This document shows, one piece after another, positions 13,063 to 16,263 of a stretch of DNA of 16,263 nt (positions within the stretch are counted from its first letter, which is position 1; the number at the start of each line of letters is the position of its first letter). The DNA is taken from the NCBI GenBank assembly GCA_934202215.1, contig CAKPXR010000031.1:1-16263 (forward strand), given 5' to 3'. Made by a program: the position numbers and the translations under genes. Below the pieces are notes generated by a model. It worked only from the letters and a program-made list of their open reading frames with translations. It was not told the origin of the DNA and ran no database searches. Source of the DNA: an uncultured Veillonella sp. Lineage in GTDB: Bacteria; Bacillota; Negativicutes; Veillonellales; Veillonellaceae.

Positions 13063-15086
13063 TGTTCTTCCTCCTCTTTCTCTGCGGAATGAAGGGCTTC
13101 AAGAGCATGCTCTAAAATAGCCTTCTTCGCTTCCTCTATAGTCATACCTTGTAATTGGGCACCAGCCACTGTTCTGTGACCACCGCCACCCAAGGCTTCC
13201 ATTACAACCTGTACGTTTACCTTGCCTTTGGATCGAGCGCTAACGCCGATACCGCCGTCATTCAAAGAGTAAAGTACAAAGGCTGCTTCAATATCTTCAT
13301 TACTGATGAGCATATCCGCACTTTGTGCAGCTAATGCCATCATATCCTTCAAACCTTCAGGTGCTACGGAAATAGCAATTCCTTCAGTTCGACTGGCTTC
13401 AAATACCATTTTAGCACGCAATTGGATAGAATCGAAGGTTTCAATAAATAATTGTTTAACCTTGTCAATATCCGCCCCTGCACGGCGTAAGAATGCTGCC
13501 GCTTCAAAAGTACGGGCACCAGTTTGTTGAACAAAGTTCTTCGTATCTAATACGATACCCGCATAAATGCCTGTAGCTTCTGCTTTTGAAAGCTTTACGC
13601 CACCACCTGCGTATTGTACAAGCTCTGTGACGAGCTCAGAGGTAGATGATGCAGTTGGTTCCAAGTACGTAAGCAATGGATTTTCAACAAAGTCCGCTGC
13701 ACGACGGTGATGATCGATAACGATGCGTCGTTCAGAAATTTCAAGAGCCTCTTGAGCAGCTACCATTTCTTGACGATGTGTATCACATACGATAGTGAGC
13801 GTATTCGCATCTACCCACGCTTTTGCTGCATCAGCAGTGATAATATGTTCTTTCCAGAACTCATCTTCTTTAAGAACAGTCACCATTTTATCGATGGCAC
13901 TCGTTTCTTTTGAAAGCACGATGCGCAATTCTTTACCTAAAGTTCGTGCAATGGCTACAATACCGATAATACCACCTAATGCATCATAGTCCTCACGTTT
14001 GTGGCCCATCACAAGGATTTTATCGGAATCGAGCATAAGCTCATGTAAAGCCTGCGATACAACACGAGCACGAACACGCGTATTCTTCTCAACACCAGCT
14101 GTATTACCACCAAAGAAGCGGGTGCTTTCACCATCCATGATACATACTTGGTCACCACCGCGACCTAATGCAATATCTAAAGCAGCCCGAGCACGACTTG
14201 AAACCTCTTTCACAGAGCCTACATTCTCGCTAATCCCTACAGAAATCGTAGCTGGCACTTGACGAGGGGACGGTAATTTACGAATGCGTTCAAGCACTTT
14301 AAAGCCGTTTTCCTCCATCTCATGAAGGGCACCACGAGAAATAGCAAAGGTATACATATCGTCTTGGAAGTTACGAATAAAGCCTTCATAACGGTCAATT
14401 TCATCCATAATGATATTGTTAATATCTGCCCAAACGCTAGTATATTCGCGGTCACTAAGACCTTTTGTCAATTCTTCGAGATTATCGATTTGAATCATGC
14501 CCCATACAGGCTGATCTTCTTCAGCTTTAATACGCGCCTTTTCTAGGTCTGTAATATCTTTGAAGTACAAAGCCATTACTGCATGTTCTGCAAATTCATC
14601 TTCACTATGAATATCTGGTCGCGTATCGCGCGGATCGATGAATTTATAAATAATTTGGAAGTATCTTTCATCATATTTTTCCGTCATGTATCCAGATTTG
14701 CCCCAAATTTTATCGATACGGAAGCCAGGTAATAAAGTAGACATTTTTTGGAGTTTATTCCAGTCTACTGCAACCCAATCTGCAAAGACACTATTATTCC
14801 ATACCAAGGTGCCTTGTTTATTAACAAGGACAATGCCCATCGGTAAATTTTGTAAAGCAAAGTTAGAAGCTTGTGTGACGTTTTTCATCATCGCACTAAA
14901 CTGTTCTCTTGCTAAACGACGCCGGTTATGAAGGGTATTATAGTTAACCAAATATGCCGCTACTACAATAATTAATGCTAAAATTGCAACAGCCCAGTTC
15001 AAATAGGCCAGCAATAATAGCAACAATACGATAACGGTGATAATGGTAACTTCCAAACCTTCCCATTTTCGTTGAAAGGATTTCAT
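13059..15086 (-). CDS. gdpP: Cyclic-di-AMP phosphodiesterase GdpP (YybT)
   Basis: This 675-residue membrane protein hydrolyses cyclic-di-AMP to pApA, controlling a messenger tied to potassium, osmotic and cell-wall homeostasis. Two transmembrane segments (about 12-30 and 31-48) lead to a PAS domain (about 65-150). A degenerate GGDEF domain (about 190-318) lacks the GGDEF signature but keeps ALGRGGDQV. The DHH domain carries MGHKREDYDALG (metal-binding Asp366 and Asp368), VCDTH near 435, and DHH (458-460). The DHHA1 domain ends with GGGGHRTVAG (~633-642). All metal ligands expected of an active enzyme are visible. The start at 15086 has AGGAGG upstream. It is third from the end of the operon, 16 bp after yybS and overlapping rplI by 4 bp. 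Confidence 0.96.
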   Translation of the reverse strand: MKSFQRKWEGLEVTIITVIVLLLLLLAYLNWAVAILALIIVVAAYLVNYNTLHNRRRLAREQFSAMMKNVTQASNFALQNLPMGIVLVNKQGTLVWNNSVFADWVAVDWNKLQKMSTLLPGFRIDKIWGKSGYMTEKYDERYFQIIYKFIDPRDTRPDIHSEDEFAEHAVMALYFKDITDLEKARIKAEEDQPVWGMIQIDNLEELTKGLSDREYTSVWADINNIIMDEIDRYEGFIRNFQDDMYTFAISRGALHEMEENGFKVLERIRKLPSPRQVPATISVGISENVGSVKEVSSRARAALDIALGRGGDQVCIMDGESTRFFGGNTAGVEKNTRVRARVVSQALHELMLDSDKILVMGHKREDYDALGGIIGIVAIARTLGKELRIVLSKETSAIDKMVTVLKEDEFWKEHIITADAAKAWVDANTLTIVCDTHRQEMVAAQEALEISERRIVIDHHRRAADFVENPLLTYLEPTASSTSELVTELVQYAGGGVKLSKAEATGIYAGIVLDTKNFVQQTGARTFEAAAFLRRAGADIDKVKQLFIETFDSIQLRAKMVFEASRTEGIAISVAPEGLKDMMALAAQSADMLISNEDIEAAFVLYSLNDGGIGVSARSKGKVNVQVVMEALGGGGHRTVAGAQLQGMTIEEAKKAILEHALEALHSAEKEEEEQ

Positions 15087-15102
15087 AACGGCCTCCTTTC
15101 TC

Positions 15103-16062
15103 TTACAAGCTACGTTTTTGGAAACGCGCTCGCATATCTAAAAACATATCAATAATACCATATATAACGAGAGCCATTGGACTCATCACATATAGAAATC
15201 CTATAATAGCAAACTTAAAGATACCTGCTAAATTATAAGACTTCATAATGGATAACAAGCATGTAATACCATTGAGGCCACATATCATGCCACCCAACAA
15301 AGCAATATTAAGACCTATATCTGAAAGAATACCATTAGTATAGCCTAAATACTGACCACCATAAGCAAGAATAATGCCTACGGCTAATACTCCAGCTCCC
15401 CAAATCGGCATGCGCCAAGTATCCATGGTTGGTAGTATACGTATGACACTATTTGTACGACGGCCAATATAAGTAACTAGCTTAGCAAGAATATATATAA
15501 CAACTGTATTGGCTCCAAACCAGTAGGCCAAAATCATCCTCTTTGCTTGTTGTATAGCAAGATCGATACGGTTGATATAGGCATCCATTTGTTCTTGTGG
15601 CATAGCCTGCTGCTTAATAGACTCAATAAGCGCATTCTTAAGGTCTACATCAATCATATGATTAATCTGAGTCAAATCAAAAGATGTAACACCTGCAGAG
15701 ATTAAAATTCCCACAAGACTCGTCACTGTAAGCGCTATAGCTGGTATAACGATAAGTTTACCCAAAGACCAATTTGCTCTGAAAGCCTCCCCGAGGAAAA
15801 TACTTGGCAAGGAGTATGTCAAAATGGTAGCAAGCGCCATTAATGGACCTACTAATAAGGATACAAGTACAAATGCCACTGCTGACGCGGCACAGCTATA
15901 TCGGCTGCCCCAGCGGATACCAATGAGTGCAATCCCAGCAGGTGCAACCAAGGTTGCTAGCAAGCTAAGGAATGGTACTGTCGTTCCGATTAGAGTTAAC
16001 ATAACAACGATGGCTGATACAAATGCAGTTTCTACCATCGCTCTTGTATTTGTTTGTTTCAT
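15103..16062 (-). CDS. yybS: YybS-like integral membrane protein (DUF2232)
   Basis: This 319-residue multi-pass inner-membrane protein of the YybS/DUF2232 family has no established function. About eight hydrophobic segments are visible. The first block, VETAFVSAIVVMLTLIGTTVPFLSLL, then APAGIALIGIRWGSRYS, resembles the N-terminus of substrate-binding ECF S-components, though no transport partner is nearby. A hydrophilic section (about 133-170, DLTQINHMIDVDLKNALIES...) probably faces the outside or forms a re-entrant loop. The start at 16062 has GGAG just upstream (spacing 4-5). It is the first gene of the operon leading into gdpP, as in Bacillus, where the same order is found. Family assignment rests on this conserved context as well as on sequence style. 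Confidence 0.88.
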   Translation of the reverse strand: MKQTNTRAMVETAFVSAIVVMLTLIGTTVPFLSLLATLVAPAGIALIGIRWGSRYSCAASAVAFVLVSLLVGPLMALATILTYSLPSIFLGEAFRANWSLGKLIVIPAIALTVTSLVGILISAGVTSFDLTQINHMIDVDLKNALIESIKQQAMPQEQMDAYINRIDLAIQQAKRMILAYWFGANTVVIYILAKLVTYIGRRTNSVIRILPTMDTWRMPIWGAGVLAVGIILAYGGQYLGYTNGILSDIGLNIALLGGMICGLNGITCLLSIMKSYNLAGIFKFAIIGFLYVMSPMALVIYGIIDMFLDMRARFQKRSL

Positions 16063-16109
16063 AAATCTCCATTCTAAATAAAAGAAGATAGATTAATTGG
16101 TATCTTTTA

Positions 16110-16138
16110 ATTATAACAGTTTAAAAAGGTAACTTCAA
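16110..16138 (-). promoter_or_regulatory. Promoter of the yybS-gdpP-rplI-dnaB operon
   Basis: On the minus strand TTGAAG (16138-16133), a 17-base spacer ending in TG, and TATAAT (16115-16110) form a near-consensus promoter with a TGn-extended -10. It lies ~50 bp upstream of the yybS ATG and ~50 bp from the end of an insertion sequence. Confidence 0.75.
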
Positions 16139-16188
16139 ATACCCTATATGGTAGAAAAATGCGATGGTACCGCTATTTATAGTAGGTT

Positions 16189-16263
16189 TGATCTGCACCC
16201 ATTTTCTTGGACAGATATAATTAAGCTACTTTTTGGGAATGAGTTCGGTATTCTACCGGACTC
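16189..16263 (-). mobile_element. End of an IS3-family (IS150-group) insertion sequence
   Basis: The stretch TGATCTGCACCCATTTTCTTGGACA (16189-16213, by position) closely resembles the terminal inverted repeat of E. coli IS150, which I recall as starting TGTACTGCACCCATTTTGTTGG. The transposase C-terminus begins 8 bp further in. The element is oriented minus, so this is its right end, facing the yybS promoter. Most of it lies beyond the window. The exact first base is uncertain by 1-3 nt, and no target duplication can be checked. Confidence 0.8.
16221..16263 (-). CDS. IS3-family transposase OrfB (C-terminal 13-14 residues)
   Basis: Reading leftward from the edge gives SPVEYRTHSQKVA and then TAA at 16221. 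'LSPVEYR' is the typical last conserved block of the IS3/IS150 OrfB integrase, after the DDE catalytic domain. Only these residues are inside the window, so whether the transposase is intact cannot be judged. It is normally made by frameshifting from OrfA and inserts the element. Confidence 0.75.
   Translation of the reverse strand, partial: SPVEYRTHSQKVA

Noticed and set aside
16165..16173. TGGTACCGC on the plus strand, like the core of a T-box riboswitch
   Set aside because: Only nine bases match. The upstream leader would have to overlap the divergent yybS promoter and gene, no Stem I or terminator is visible, and the next DNA is an IS end.

Overview
The window looks like chromosomal DNA from a low-GC diderm Firmicute of the class Negativicutes, most probably Veillonella. 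This assignment is from recall of protein style and gene order, not from a search. It rests on AT-rich intergenic DNA, Shine-Dalgarno sites of the AGGAGG type, TTGACA/TATAAT-like promoters, and the Firmicute cluster yybS-gdpP-rplI-dnaB. Almost everything is on the minus strand. The two plus-strand genes both encode secreted proteins of unknown function.

Layout: (1) 1-719 holds the N-terminal part of AddB, a subunit of the AddAB recombination nuclease. (2) 720-3700 holds two secreted-protein genes flanking a small SGNH/GDSL hydrolase. The first has two tandem promoters, strongly biased codons and a 3' region with three hairpins. (3) 3758-6367 holds an MFS transporter, tRNA-Ser(UGA) and a CorA-type divalent metal channel with an unusual GTN signature. 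(4) 6598-8918 holds a P1B-type Zn/Cd/Pb-exporting ATPase. Its near-consensus promoter carries a perfect ArsR/SmtB-type operator across the predicted start of transcription. (5) 9092-10865 holds a damage-inducible cassette: a Y-family polymerase and a YolD-like protein behind a palindromic LexA (SOS) box that overlaps the -35. (6) 10902-11186 is a non-coding block with a strong terminator and a 183-bp nested imperfect palindrome directly after dnaB. (7) 11188-16138 is the tightly packed yybS-gdpP-rplI-dnaB operon (membrane protein, cyclic-di-AMP phosphodiesterase, ribosomal protein L9, replicative helicase). Its promoter lies about 50 bp from the end of an IS3-family (IS150-like) insertion sequence that runs off the right edge.

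How the genes work together: the operon links second-messenger turnover, translation and replication as in other Firmicutes. The polymerase/YolD pair and AddAB are DNA-damage functions. CorA and the P-type ATPase handle divalent metals in opposite directions. No CRISPR array, prophage or obvious defence or secretion system is present, and I did not find a clear new multi-gene system. The most unusual items are the palindromic element after dnaB, the two unknown secreted proteins, the metal and SOS operators readable directly in the sequence, and non-canonical key residues in CorA and in the SGNH hydrolase.
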